From contig NZ_AP021972.1 of NCBI RefSeq assembly GCF_014168815.1, forward strand, positions 1,922,001 through 1,986,000: a DNA stretch of 64,000 nucleotides. The letters run 5' to 3'. The first letter of the stretch is position 1. Each line of letters begins with the position of its first letter. A program made the translations under genes and the position numbers. The notes beneath the pieces were generated by a model. It ran no database searches. It had not been told where the DNA came from and was given only the letters and a program-made list of their open reading frames with translations. This stretch comes from Klebsiella sp. WP3-W18-ESBL-02 (GTDB lineage: Bacteria; Pseudomonadota; Gammaproteobacteria; Enterobacterales; Enterobacteriaceae). Shown piece by piece: positions 51,883 to 60,946 of the stretch.

Positions 51883-52785
51883 GTGGCAGGAAGTAGCTTA
51901 TTAACTCTCTTAGATGACATCGCCACGTTGCTGGACGATATCTCGATGATGGGCAAACTGGCGGCGAAGAAAACCGCAGGCGTGCTCGGCGATGATTTAT
52001 CGCTGAATGCACAGCAGGTCTCCGGCGTGCGGGCGAATCGCGAGCTGCCGGTGGTGTGGAGCGTTGCCAAGGGTTCGTTGCTAAATAAAGTGATTCTGGT
52101 ACCGCTGGCGCTGTTGATTAGCGCGTTTATTCCCTGGGCGGTGACGCCGCTGCTGATGATTGGCGGGGCCTACCTGTGCTTTGAGGGCGTGGAAAAAGTG
52201 CTCCATTCCCTGCATGCGCGTAAACATAAGGACGATGACGCCGCGCGTCAGCAGCGTCTGGAGGCGCTGGCGCAGCAGGACCCCGGCAGCTATGAGCGTG
52301 ACAAAGTCAAAGGGGCAATTCGCACCGATTTTATTCTGTCGGCGGAAATTGTCGCCATCACGCTCGGCATTGTGGCGCAGGCACCGCTGCTGAATCAGGT
52401 ACTGATTTTATCCGGCATCGCGGTGCTGGTGACGGTTGGCGTGTACGGCATCGTTGGCGTAATCGTCAAGCTCGATGATATGGGCTACTGGCTGGCTGAG
52501 AAGCGCAGCATGCTGGCGCAGGGGCTCGGCAAAGGTCTGTTGGTGGTCGCGCCGTGGCTGATGAAAACGCTCTCGGTCGTCGGGACGCTGGCTATGTTCC
52601 TGGTCGGCGGCGGTATCGTGGTTCACGGCGTGGCGCCGCTGCACCATGCTATTGAAGATTTTGCGGCACAGCAGGGCGCGTGGCTAACCATGGTGCTGCC
52701 GACGCTGGCGAATCTGGTGCTGGGCTTTATCCTCGGTGCGCTGGTGCTGGCAGGGGTAAATCTGATCGCCAGACTGCGGAAATAA
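51883..52785 (+). CDS. yedI: DUF808 inner-membrane protein YedI
   Basis: 300 residues from GTG 51883 (MAGSSLLTLLDDIATLLDD), with AGGAT upstream, matching E. coli YedI; the reading from 51799 includes unrelated leader. Several hydrophobic segments follow a conserved soluble N-terminus (GVRANRELPVVW). Function unknown. Confidence 0.92.
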   Translation: MAGSSLLTLLDDIATLLDDISMMGKLAAKKTAGVLGDDLSLNAQQVSGVRANRELPVVWSVAKGSLLNKVILVPLALLISAFIPWAVTPLLMIGGAYLCFEGVEKVLHSLHARKHKDDDAARQQRLEALAQQDPGSYERDKVKGAIRTDFILSAEIVAITLGIVAQAPLLNQVLILSGIAVLVTVGVYGIVGVIVKLDDMGYWLAEKRSMLAQGLGKGLLVVAPWLMKTLSVVGTLAMFLVGGGIVVHGVAPLHHAIEDFAAQQGAWLTMVLPTLANLVLGFILGALVLAGVNLIARLRK

Positions 52786-52858
52786 TCCGAGTCTGCTACG
52801 CAAACCGGGTGCGAATAAGCTAATGTGAAACTGTTTCACCCTGATACCGGAGGCGGTA

Positions 52859-53038
52859 ATGGTCTTTTTGGTCAGTGATGAAGTTTGGCCCAAAAACGGC
52901 GGGCCGCGGATGGTGGTAACGGGCTATGCCGGCGGGATGGTTGAATGCCGCTGGTATGATGGTTTTGGCGTCAAACGCGAAGCATTTCGTGAAGATGAGC
53001 TGGAGCCCGGCAACATCCGCAAACCACAGCAGACGTAA
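52859..53038 (+). CDS. yodC: YodC-family small protein (DUF2158)
   Basis: 59 codons, beginning MVFLVSDEVWPKNGGPRMVV and ending RKPQQT, with a strong GGAGGCGG ribosome-binding site. The VxxKxGGPxMxV and CxWYDG pattern is that of YodC/DUF2158, an SH3-like fold of unknown role. Position between yedI and dgcQ is that of E. coli yodC. Confidence 0.9.
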   Translation: MVFLVSDEVWPKNGGPRMVVTGYAGGMVECRWYDGFGVKREAFREDELEPGNIRKPQQT

Positions 53039-53050
53039 CTTTCGTGTTTA

Positions 53051-53075
53051 CGCCCGGCGTTTTGCCGGGCGTTTT
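53051..53075 (+). terminator. yodC terminator
   Basis: CGCCCGGC/GCCGGGCG with GTTTT loop and four T, 13 bases after the yodC stop. Confidence 0.92.
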
Positions 53076-53155
53076 GATGCGCAATGGAGCACCATGAATT
53101 ATCAGCAGCACAGCGGTCGGGCAGAGGGCAGTGGAATGCGCATCAGGAGGTGGAC

Positions 53156-54859
53156 GTGCGTCCCGTAACCGTCAGTCCGGTAGCGTCCTCAGGATGGTGG
53201 GCGCGGCTTTCCCGGCGGATTCGGCCGGAGCGTGTAGTCACTATTTGTTTTGTGGTGGTGTTACTGACCTCCACGCTGCTGACCTGGCGCGAAACCATCG
53301 TGCTGGAAGAAGCCTACATTTCCAGTCAGCGCAACAACCTGAAAAATGTGGCCAACGATATGGACGCGCAGCTGCAGTTTAATACCGACAGGCTACTTTT
53401 TTTCCGTAACGGTATGGCATCGGCGCTGCAAATTCCGCTGGCCTTCGAGGTGCTACGCACCGCAGAGCTGGAGTTTGAGCATAAGCGCGGGCTTCCCGAC
53501 TGGCATATTTCGCTCAATAACAACCGTACGCTGCCGCTGTACGGCGTTTCCGATGACTTCGTCGAACATACGAATTTGCTCTCACGCGACAATGAGCTGC
53601 TGGGCAATGAGTTTATGGCCACCATCGAACTTGGCTATCTGCTACGTCTTTCCGCCCTTACGCACCAGCATCTTTCCCGCTTTGAAACCGAAATGCTGTA
53701 CGTTTCCCGCGCGGGTTTTTACCTGACGACCGAGCAAGGGCATGAAAAGAGCATTACTGAACACTATTACAGCCTGGCAACCAGCCCGTGGTTTATTCAG
53801 CAGTCGCAGCGGGATAATCCCAATCGTGGGGTAAAGTGGCGCACCAGCTTCAGCCACGACAAGGTGCCGGTGGCACAGAAAGTCACCGCCGCAGTGCCGC
53901 TCGATTACGATAACTACTGGTTTGGCGTACTGGCGATTCAACTTTCGGTGAACGAGATGACCCAGTTTCTGATGCAGTCGGTGGAGGGGGAAGACGAAGG
54001 CGAGTACCAGCTCTATGACCGTCGTATGAATCTGATCGCCTCCTCGGAGCAGGATCCGGCTAAACGTACCGTGCTCTCGCAGGAGATTCAGGCGCAGCTG
54101 GCGCACGCTTATGAGCACAATAACGAGGGCAGTTTACGCCAGCTTTCGCGCTATATCAGCTGGGAAAAGCTGCGCAATTTTGACGGCGTGCTGCTGCGTA
54201 TCCACAGTCTCGAAGAGGGGATTCGCGGCGATTTCGGTAGCATCAGTATTGCGCTGACGCTGCTGTGGCTGCTGTTTACCACGATGCTGCTCATTTCGTG
54301 GGCGGTGATCCGCCGTATGGTCCGCAATATGTCAACGCTCCAGGACTCCTTAGAATGGCGCGCCTGGCACGATATGCTCACCCGGCTGTACAACCGCGCT
54401 GCGCTGTTTGAACGCGCAGGTAAAGCGTTGGCGGCCTGCCAGCAGGCAGGCGAACCGATGTCGGTGATCCAGCTCGATCTGGATCACTTCAAGAGCATCA
54501 ACGATCGCTATGGTCATCAGGCTGGGGATCGGGTGCTGAGCCATATCGGGCGGATCATTCTTAACAAGGTCCGTAAAACGGATATCGCCGGACGCGTAGG
54601 GGGCGAAGAGTTCTGTATTGTGCTGCCAGAAACGTCGCTTGAGCAGGCGAGCGTTATCGCCGAGCGCATTCGGGAGAGCATTTATCGACGGGAGATTTTA
54701 ATCAGCCGTAACCAGACGCTGCGTGTCAGCGCCTCGTTGGGCGTGTGCAGCAGCGAGGAGCTGCAGCGCTATGACTTTGAACATCTCCAGTCGATTGCCG
54801 ACAGCCGTCTCTACCAGGCGAAGCAGAACGGGCGTAATCAGGTCTGTACGGAAGATTAA
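53156..54859 (+). CDS. dgcQ: Membrane diguanylate cyclase DgcQ (YedQ)
   Basis: Makes cyclic di-GMP, favouring cellulose/biofilm over motility. 567 residues from GTG 53156, chosen because AGGAGG lies five bases before it. TM1 at about 28-48 (VVTICFVVVLLTSTLLTW), a periplasmic sensor region to about 380, TM2 (ALTLLWLLFTTMLLISW), then the GGDEF domain with LDLDHFKSINDRYGH and active-site GGEEF at 482-486. No RxxD inhibitory site is seen. In E. coli yedP (mpgP) lies downstream; it is absent here. Confidence 0.95.
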   Translation: MRPVTVSPVASSGWWARLSRRIRPERVVTICFVVVLLTSTLLTWRETIVLEEAYISSQRNNLKNVANDMDAQLQFNTDRLLFFRNGMASALQIPLAFEVLRTAELEFEHKRGLPDWHISLNNNRTLPLYGVSDDFVEHTNLLSRDNELLGNEFMATIELGYLLRLSALTHQHLSRFETEMLYVSRAGFYLTTEQGHEKSITEHYYSLATSPWFIQQSQRDNPNRGVKWRTSFSHDKVPVAQKVTAAVPLDYDNYWFGVLAIQLSVNEMTQFLMQSVEGEDEGEYQLYDRRMNLIASSEQDPAKRTVLSQEIQAQLAHAYEHNNEGSLRQLSRYISWEKLRNFDGVLLRIHSLEEGIRGDFGSISIALTLLWLLFTTMLLISWAVIRRMVRNMSTLQDSLEWRAWHDMLTRLYNRAALFERAGKALAACQQAGEPMSVIQLDLDHFKSINDRYGHQAGDRVLSHIGRIILNKVRKTDIAGRVGGEEFCIVLPETSLEQASVIAERIRESIYRREILISRNQTLRVSASLGVCSSEELQRYDFEHLQSIADSRLYQAKQNGRNQVCTED

Positions 54860-55082
54860 GCGATACGTACAATAGTACTAAAATTCATAAATTTAACTTA
54901 TGGATAAGAAATATAATAAGAAAAGTCTCAAAAAACAAAGCGTGATCGCGATCGCCTCGAATCGCCATCTGATTGATTTATCTCTGTGTTGGGAAGCGCA
55001 GCGAGTAAGCATGACTACGAAGTCATACATATTTCTTAGGTGAATAATTCTTGTCATCCGAAATAAACACAGATAATGTTTC

Positions 55083-55170
55083 ATCACGTCAGGTTTCCTG
55101 ATGTAACGAATATTTCAATGCTTCTTGCTTCGGCAAGGTTGATCCCGACGCAGACGTGTCGGGATTTTTT
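55083..55170 (+). ncRNA. dsrA: Small regulatory RNA DsrA
   Basis: ATCACGTCAGGTTTCCTGAT, then GTAACGAAT, TGCTTCTTGCTT and a terminator ATCCCGAC...GTCGGGAT plus eight T follow E. coli DsrA stem by stem. Stem-loop 1 and the rpoS-pairing and hns-pairing segments are recognisable. Hfq-dependent activator of rpoS and repressor of hns, and so of capsule via rcsA. Promoter: TTGTCA (55051-55056), 17 bases, TAATGT (55074-55079). The 220 bases to its left, after dgcQ, hold nothing else I can support. Neighbours yodD and dsrB are those of E. coli. Confidence 0.9.
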
Positions 55171-55176
55171 TTACCG

Positions 55177-55383
55177 CTAACGCGTCACTTCAGTCACGCT
55201 GAAGTCATGAATGTCCAGTTCGAATGCTTCCGCCAGATCGCGCCAGGTGTGGTATTCACGACCGTCCACGCTGACGTGGTGAGGGTCGTTCGACGAACGG
55301 TGGATTTCGCTTTCGCTGATTTCATTGATCGCCGCCAGCAGCGCATCTACGTTTACCTCGCGAGGGTCGATTGCTGATTTCAT
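55177..55383 (-). CDS. yodD: Stress-induced small protein YodD
   Basis: 68 residues from ATG 55383 (AAGGG upstream). The core VNVDALLAAINEISESEIHR, the VSVDGREYHTW segment and the tail IHDFSV match E. coli YodD (75 residues), with a shorter N-terminus here. Reported to respond to peroxide and acid stress in E. coli; mechanism unknown. Its stop is a few bases from the DsrA terminator. Confidence 0.88.
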   Translation of the reverse strand: MKSAIDPREVNVDALLAAINEISESEIHRSSNDPHHVSVDGREYHTWRDLAEAFELDIHDFSVTEVTR

Positions 55384-55554
55384 CACAGGTACCCTTTGTT
55401 CCTCTCCCTGTATAAGTATACATCGGCGGCTGCGGATTGCTCATTTTTTGCGCTATTTTGGGATTGGTGGATAATTCACCGGTTGGCAAGCTGGGCCGCT
55501 GTCAGCAGGGTGATTTTGTTCTACACTGGGCTAAACCAATCAGGAGAGGCGTTT

Positions 55555-55743
55555 ATGCAAGTTAACGATCGTGTGACGGTCAAGACCGATGGGGGCCCGC
55601 GTCGCTCCGGTGTGGTGCTGGCCATTGAAGCGTTCAATGAAGGGACGATGTATCTGGTGGCGCTGGAAGATTATCCGCTGGGTATCTGGTTCTTTAACGA
55701 ATCGGGCCACCCTGACGGTATCTTCGTTGAGAAAAGCGAATAG
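55555..55743 (+). CDS. dsrB: DsrB protein
   Basis: 62 residues from ATG 55555 (CAGGAGAG upstream), beginning MQVNDRVTVKTDGGPRRSGV and near-identical to E. coli DsrB. A small beta-rich protein of unknown function, reported as sigma-S-dependent. Confidence 0.92.
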   Translation: MQVNDRVTVKTDGGPRRSGVVLAIEAFNEGTMYLVALEDYPLGIWFFNESGHPDGIFVEKSE

Positions 55744-55793
55744 CGGCGAATCGTCTGGCGGTAGTCCTACCGCCAGTTTCATCGCTGCAGGCG

Positions 55794-56417
55794 CTAGCGC
55801 ATGTTAACAAAAATGCCGGAAGTGACGTTTTCTGCCAGCCGCACAACATGATAGATAACCTGCTTGTTATGCGTTTTTATTTTTTTCTTAATATTACCCT
55901 TATGTGATGATACCGTTTTTGCCTTAATATTCATCTGATCGGAAATCTGAATCGTTCCTTGTCCCGACATCCACATTTTCAGCATACTTGACTCTGTCCG
56001 GCTTAATGACAAAGTAGACATATTAGTTTGCTTTACGTCCGTTTTTTCTTTTTTCAGATAATTCCCCAGAATACTGTCCAGCGTTTCCGGTTTTATCGAT
56101 TTGGAACTTATTAACAGATTACTCCGCACCATCAGATATTCGTCGAAATGAATATTGGCAATCGCCATAAAAACAATGAACAACGTCTTGGGGTGTTGAT
56201 TAATGATCTGCTTGATATGCAGACTACTCTGCACGTCATGAATGAAACAGTCCTCATTAATAAACACTACAGACGGCTGGCGGCTTGCACAGACCTCAGT
56301 AAGCCCTTCTACGTTCTCAACATTGTCTATATCTCGTTTTTTTACCCCACGACTGGCCAGGTATCCGGTTAACCCTAGCCGCGTATAACTGCATAGATCC
56401 ATAATAATCGTTGACAT
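55794..56417 (-). CDS. rcsA: Colanic-acid capsule regulator RcsA
   Basis: Unstable LuxR-type partner of RcsB that activates capsule (cps) genes and represses flhDC; degraded by Lon. 207 residues, the E. coli length. N-terminal receiver-like domain without phosphoacceptor; C-terminal helix-turn-helix (LSLSRTESSMLKMWMSG; NIKAKTVSSHKGNIKKKI). Base composition is clearly AT-richer than the flanks, as is usual for rcsA. DsrA nearby is known to raise its expression by silencing hns. Confidence 0.95.
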   Translation of the reverse strand: MSTIIMDLCSYTRLGLTGYLASRGVKKRDIDNVENVEGLTEVCASRQPSVVFINEDCFIHDVQSSLHIKQIINQHPKTLFIVFMAIANIHFDEYLMVRSNLLISSKSIKPETLDSILGNYLKKEKTDVKQTNMSTLSLSRTESSMLKMWMSGQGTIQISDQMNIKAKTVSSHKGNIKKKIKTHNKQVIYHVVRLAENVTSGIFVNMR

Positions 56418-56662
56418 GGCATACCCTCACTCAATGCGTAACGATAATTAACCCATTCCCCTCGCACTTCATCGTCGCAATGAACCTGTTGAATATAAAA
56501 ATAGAGAATGAAGACGTTCAGGCGGCATCAACTATCCCGTAAAGTTACGTATAATTTGCCAGGAATCATCCCAAAGTAAAGTAAATGTTAGGTTATGTGA
56601 ATAACGTAAAAACAAATAACCCGCGCCAGCGATATGCTGGTGAATGTTTTTCCGCTTTTACT

Positions 56663-56676
56663 TTAGGATTTTCCTC
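56663..56676. promoter_or_regulatory. RcsAB-box-like site between rcsA and fliR
   Basis: TTAGGATTTTCCTC resembles the RcsAB box (TaAGaatatTCctA). It lies about 245 bases upstream of rcsA and just after the fliR stop. Could mediate rcsA autoregulation. The remaining 277-base gap has no gene. Confidence 0.45.
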
Positions 56677-56694
56677 ATAATAACCAGGTTGGTA

Positions 56695-57489
56695 CTATGG
56701 AGAATTTATACGTGGCAACTCACTGATAATATCAGCTAATAGATCGAATATTTCGCTAAATAGATGTTCGCAAAACGGCGCAACCAGCGGCATTAATGCG
56801 GCCATCAGCAAAATGCCAACGGTGAGGGTGATGGGGAAGCCGATGACGAACACCGACAGCTGCGGCGTCATGCGGTTGAGCATGCCTAGCGCCAGGTTAA
56901 CCGTCAGCAGCAGGGTGATAATGGGCAGCGCCAGCATCATACCGTTAAGGAAGATCATTCCTCCGGCGCGGGTCAGCGCCAGAAAAGCGTTGCTGTTAAT
57001 CGGTTCGCCGCCGATGGGCAGGGTGTGGAAGGTGTCCACCAGCAGTGAAATGAGCCACAGATGACCGTTAAAGACCAGAAACAGCAGCATGGCCAGCATA
57101 TCGAGAATGCGCGCCAGTACCGGCATGTTGAGATTGCTGCCCGGGTCAACGAAGGTGGCGAAAGAGAGCCCCATTTGCAGGCCGATGATTTCACCGCAGG
57201 TGCGCACCGCGGCGAAAGCAAACTGCATGGTAAAGCCCAGCGCGATACCAATGAGAATTTGCTGGAGCGCCAGCCACAGCGCGCCAGCGGAGAAAACAGG
57301 AACATCTACCGGCGGCAGTGAAGGGGCGATCACCACGGTGATAACCACCCCCAGACCGACCTTGACCCGCTTGGGTACGGCGCGCTCGCTGAGAATAGGG
57401 GCGGTCGTAATCAGCGCCAGCACGCGCAGCAGCGGCCAGAAATAAAGGCCGAGCCAGGAAACCCACTGGTCGCTGGTCACATGCAGCAT
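56695..57489 (-). CDS. fliR: Flagellar export gate protein FliR
   Basis: Inner-membrane component of the flagellar type III export gate (FliPQR helix). 264 residues with six or more hydrophobic segments (LYFWPLLRVLALITTAPIL; FGLQMGLSFATFVDPGSN-type). Last gene of the operon fliF...fliR order seen here; five bases behind fliQ. Confidence 0.95.
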   Translation of the reverse strand: MLHVTSDQWVSWLGLYFWPLLRVLALITTAPILSERAVPKRVKVGLGVVITVVIAPSLPPVDVPVFSAGALWLALQQILIGIALGFTMQFAFAAVRTCGEIIGLQMGLSFATFVDPGSNLNMPVLARILDMLAMLLFLVFNGHLWLISLLVDTFHTLPIGGEPINSNAFLALTRAGGMIFLNGMMLALPIITLLLTVNLALGMLNRMTPQLSVFVIGFPITLTVGILLMAALMPLVAPFCEHLFSEIFDLLADIISELPRINSP

Positions 57490-57494
57490 GGTGC

Positions 57495-57764
57495 TTATCC
57501 GATGATATAGGGCAGGTTATTGAACAACGTACGCACGTAGTCGAGCAGCAGATTGAGCATCCACGGCCCGGCGACGATAATGGCGATAAACACGGCGATG
57601 ATTTTCGGAATAAACGACAGGGTCATTTCGTTAATCTGCGTTGCCGCTTGCAGGATGCTGATTATCAGGCCGGTGACCAGCGAGACCAGCAGCAGCGGGG
57701 CCGCCAGCGCCAGCGCCACTTTCATCGCTTCGGTGCCCATCATCATGACGGATTCAGGGGTCAT
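57495..57764 (-). CDS. fliQ: Flagellar export gate protein FliQ
   Basis: 89 residues, two hydrophobic helices (ALALAAPLLLVSLVTGLIIS; IIAVFIAIIVAGPWM) with ATQINEMTLSFIPK between, typical of FliQ. Part of the export gate with FliP and FliR. Confidence 0.96.
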   Translation of the reverse strand: MTPESVMMMGTEAMKVALALAAPLLLVSLVTGLIISILQAATQINEMTLSFIPKIIAVFIAIIVAGPWMLNLLLDYVRTLFNNLPYIIG

Positions 57765-57773
57765 GGTTACTCC

Positions 57774-58511
57774 TTAACTGTAAAAACTTTGCGCCAGCGA
57801 GCCTACCAGCAGCTGCCAGCCGTCCACCAGTACAAACAGCATCAGCTTGAACGGCAGGGCGATGGTGGCAGGGGGCACCATCATCATCCCCAGTGCCATC
57901 AGCACGCTGGCGATCACCAGGTCGATAATCAGGAACGGAATAAAAATGGTAAAGCCGATCTGGAAGGCCGTTTTTAGCTCGCTGGTCACGTAGGCGGGCA
58001 GCAGAATACGCATGGGTACTGCCTCCGGCCCCTGGATGGGCGCGCTGTTAGCCAGACGAGCGAACAACGCCAGATCGGCCTCGCGGGTCTGGCGCAGCAT
58101 AAACTCACGCAGCGGCTGCGCACCTTTATCCAGCGCTTCCTGCATGGTGATTTTGTCTTCGCTGAAAGGCTGATAGGCATCGGTGTAAATCTTATCGATA
58201 ACCGGCGACATAATGAAAAAGGTGAGGAACAGCGCCAGCCCCAGCAGGACCTGGTTTGGCGGCGCGGACGGCGTGCCGAGGGCGTTGCGCAGCAGGCCGA
58301 AAACGATGATGATGCGCGTAAAGCTGGTCATCATCAGCAAAATCGCCGGAATAAAGGTCAGCGAGGTGATAAAAACCAGCGTCTGAACCGGCAGCGACCA
58401 GCTCTGGCCGCCGTTAGCCAGCGGCTGGCTGATCAAGCCCGGAAGCTGGGCAAAGGCAGAGGGGGAGAGCAATAACAGCCCGCTCAGCGCAAGGGAATAA
58501 CAACGGCGCAT
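57774..58511 (-). CDS. fliP: Flagellar export gate protein FliP
   Basis: 245 residues with a cleavable signal peptide (LLLLSPSAFA). Conserved FITSLTFIPAILLMMTSFTR and ELKTAFQIGFTIFIPFLIID segments of the pentameric gate. Its start ATG shares a base with the fliO stop (TGATG). Confidence 0.97.
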   Translation of the reverse strand: MRRCYSLALSGLLLLSPSAFAQLPGLISQPLANGGQSWSLPVQTLVFITSLTFIPAILLMMTSFTRIIIVFGLLRNALGTPSAPPNQVLLGLALFLTFFIMSPVIDKIYTDAYQPFSEDKITMQEALDKGAQPLREFMLRQTREADLALFARLANSAPIQGPEAVPMRILLPAYVTSELKTAFQIGFTIFIPFLIIDLVIASVLMALGMMMVPPATIALPFKLMLFVLVDGWQLLVGSLAQSFYS

Positions 58512-58948
58512 CAGGATCTCCCGGGACGTTTAAGCATGTTTTTCATCAGTACCGCAAACTCGGGCGAGGCGGCCGGCGGCGGTGAACTTTCCGGCGGCGC
58601 GGGCGGCAGCGTGTGCAGCAGCGTGACCTGCTGCGCGGTGACGCCCAGAACGAGCCGCGCGTCTTCAACATTCACAATCACGACCCGTTCGCGTGCGCCC
58701 AGCGATGCGCTGGCACTGACTTTCAGATTGCTGCCTGACCGGCCCTGGACGGTGCCGGGCAGGACGCGCTTAACGACCCATGCCGCCGCCAGAATCAGCA
58801 CAATAATGCCCAGCAGCGCGCCGCTGACCTGAATCAGCGGCGAGGTCATCGGTTCGTTGGCGTGCGCCACCGTGACCGGTGTCGCGCTATGGCTGGCCGG
58901 CGCGGCGTGCGAAGGCGTCACGACGGAGGCGGAATGGGGGGCGCTCAT
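58511..58948 (-). CDS. fliO: Flagellar export assembly protein FliO
   Basis: 145 residues (121 in E. coli; the N-terminal Ala/Ser/Pro/His-rich part is longer). One membrane segment (GALLGIIVLILAAAWVV), then the conserved cytosolic SASLGARERVVIVNVEDARL domain and tail VLMKNMLKRPGRS. Helps assemble the FliP ring. One base separates it from fliN. Confidence 0.93.
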   Translation of the reverse strand: MSAPHSASVVTPSHAAPASHSATPVTVAHANEPMTSPLIQVSGALLGIIVLILAAAWVVKRVLPGTVQGRSGSNLKVSASASLGARERVVIVNVEDARLVLGVTAQQVTLLHTLPPAPPESSPPPAASPEFAVLMKNMLKRPGRS

Positions 58949-58949
58949 C

Positions 58950-59366
58950 TTAGCGGCTCAGACGGCGCATACGTTCTGACGGCGTAATGATGTCGGTAAT
59001 GCGTACGCCGTACTTGTCGGCGACGACCACGACTTCACCCTGAGCAATCAGATAGCCGTTAATCAGAATATCCAGCGGTTCGCCCGCCAGACCGTCCAGC
59101 GCCACCACCGAACCCTGAGTCAGACGCAGCAGTTCTTTGATGGTCATGCGCGTGCGCCCCAGCTCCACGGTCAGCTTAACCGGGATATCCATAATCAGAT
59201 CGATATCCTGCAGCGTGCCGCTGACGTCGCCGCCGCCCAGCTGTTGGAATACCGCATCGGCGGCGCTTTTGCCGCCCACGGTGGTTTTTTGCTCGTTCAG
59301 CGCTTCAGCCCACAGATCGTCCACGGATCCGCTGTTGTCATCGGGTGGAGTATTCATATCACTCAT
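58950..59366 (-). CDS. fliN: Flagellar motor switch protein FliN
   Basis: 138 residues. SpoA/C-ring domain with MDIPVKLTVELGRTRMTIKE and LDILINGYLIAQGEVVVV. Bottom of the C ring; binds CheY-P and FliH. ATGA overlap with fliM. Confidence 0.97.
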   Translation of the reverse strand: MSDMNTPPDDNSGSVDDLWAEALNEQKTTVGGKSAADAVFQQLGGGDVSGTLQDIDLIMDIPVKLTVELGRTRMTIKELLRLTQGSVVALDGLAGEPLDILINGYLIAQGEVVVVADKYGVRITDIITPSERMRRLSR

Positions 59367-60367
59367 TTGGGCTGTTCCTCGTTCAGCGAATTCAAAATCG
59401 GGTTGATCAAATGTTCTACGCGCAGCGCATACTGCCCGTTAATCGTGCCGTACTGGCTGGTGAGAACCGGTACGCCGTCTACGTGGGCAATAATGCGATC
59501 GGGCTTCTCAATCGGCAGAACGTCGCCGGGCTTGAGTTTGAGTATTTGTGATAGCCGCAGTGAGATATCGGCGAAATTCGCCACCAGCTCCAGCTCAGAG
59601 TGCTGTACCTGACGCACCAGGTTCTCGCGCCAGTTCTGATCTTCGTGGCGGGAGTTTTCCAGCGGCGGATTCACCAGCAGCTCACGCAGCGGTTCAATCA
59701 TGCTGAACGGCAGGCAGATATTGAACTCGCCGGTCAGGTTGCCGATCTCCACATGGAAAGGGGTGTTGACCACGATATCGTTCGGCGAGGTGGTGATGTT
59801 GGTGAACTTCACCTGCATCTCCGAGCGAACGTACTCGACCTCTAGCGGGTTAATCGCTTTCCACGCATCGCTGTAGCCTTCCAGCGCCAGCTTCAGCATC
59901 CGGTTGATGACCCGCTGCTCGGTATGGGTGAACTCGCGTCCCTCCACCTTAGTGGGGAAGCGGCCGTCGCCGCCGAACAGGTTGTCTACTGCGATGAACA
60001 CCAGGCTCGGCGAAAAGACCACCAGCCCGGTACCGCGCAGCGGCTTAAGGTGGATCAGGTTAAGGTTGGTTGGCACCGGCAGGTTGCGGGCAAATTCGTG
60101 ATAGGGCTGAATGCGAATCGCCCCCACGGTAATGTCCGGGCTGCGGCGCAGCAGGTTGAACAGCCCCATACGGAAATGACGGGCAAAACGCTCGTTGATA
60201 ATCTCCAGCGCCTGTAGCCGCTCGCGAACCACGCGGCGCTGGGTATTGGGATCGTAGGGGCGAATATCGTCTTCGCCCGACTTGCCTGCCAGCGGTTCTG
60301 TGGGATTGTCGCTGTCGCCATTCAGCAGCGCATCGATTTCGGCCTGAGAAAGAATACTGTCGCCCAT
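59363..60367 (-). CDS. fliM: Flagellar motor switch protein FliM
   Basis: 334 residues from ATG 60367. N-terminal CheY-binding peptide SILSQAEIDALLNG, then the middle domain with GGDGRFPTKVEGREF and a C-terminal SpoA domain (LKPGDVLPIEKP). Same length as E. coli FliM; the extra 22 codons upstream in frame overlap fliL and are excluded. Confidence 0.97.
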   Translation of the reverse strand: MGDSILSQAEIDALLNGDSDNPTEPLAGKSGEDDIRPYDPNTQRRVVRERLQALEIINERFARHFRMGLFNLLRRSPDITVGAIRIQPYHEFARNLPVPTNLNLIHLKPLRGTGLVVFSPSLVFIAVDNLFGGDGRFPTKVEGREFTHTEQRVINRMLKLALEGYSDAWKAINPLEVEYVRSEMQVKFTNITTSPNDIVVNTPFHVEIGNLTGEFNICLPFSMIEPLRELLVNPPLENSRHEDQNWRENLVRQVQHSELELVANFADISLRLSQILKLKPGDVLPIEKPDRIIAHVDGVPVLTSQYGTINGQYALRVEHLINPILNSLNEEQPK

Positions 60368-60371
60368 GGCT

Positions 60372-60842
60372 CTACCGCAGAATAAAAGCTGTGTACAGAA
60401 CATCGGTGATGTCCTGTTTCGGCTGGCTGGCAATCAACGGTGCGCTGAGCGTCTCTTTGATGTCATTCGCCAGCTGTTTTTTACCGTCATCGGTCGCCAG
60501 CTTTGTGGCATCCTGGCGCGATAAAAGCAGCAGCATACGGCTGCGCACTTCCGGCAGATAGTCATTCAGACGCGCGCGGTCGGCTTCCGTTTTCATGCGT
60601 AGCGTCACGCCCACGTAAAGCACGCGGTCCGCATCGCCCAGGTTCACGGTGAAGGTGTCCAGCGGGAAAAAGACCGGAGCAGGCGGCGGCGGGGCTTCTT
60701 TCGGCGTAGCGGCGGTGGCGCTCTGATGCTCAATGCGCCAGTAGCTGTAGCCTGCGGTTGCGCAGGCGGCGAGCGTTACCAGCACCAAAAGTGGGATCCA
60801 GAGAGAGCGTTTGCTCTTTTTATTGATAGCGGTGTCAGTCAT
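60372..60842 (-). CDS. fliL: Flagellar basal-body protein FliL
   Basis: 156 residues, one membrane helix near residues 15-33 (LWIPLLVLVTLAACATAGYS) and a periplasmic domain (FTVNLGDADRVLYVGVTLRM) that supports the stator under load. Four bases before fliM. Confidence 0.95.
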   Translation of the reverse strand: MTDTAINKKSKRSLWIPLLVLVTLAACATAGYSYWRIEHQSATAATPKEAPPPPAPVFFPLDTFTVNLGDADRVLYVGVTLRMKTEADRARLNDYLPEVRSRMLLLLSRQDATKLATDDGKKQLANDIKETLSAPLIASQPKQDITDVLYTAFILR

Positions 60843-60879
60843 CTGATGCGGTCTTCCTTTTTACTACTGCTTATCCTCT

Positions 60880-60930
60880 GATTATCCCGTCTCCCGCGCG
60901 GGTCAAAGCGTGGAAAAGACGGGAATAATC
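60880..60930. repeat. Inverted repeat between fliK and fliL
   Basis: GATTATCCCGTCT on one side and AGACGGGAATAATC on the other, in the 104-base fliK-fliL gap, with a GC-rich CCCGCGCGGG palindrome in the loop. On the minus strand no T-run follows, so it is more likely an mRNA processing or stability element than a terminator. Confidence 0.5.
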
Positions 60931-60946
60931 ATGTTACCTCTGGCGT

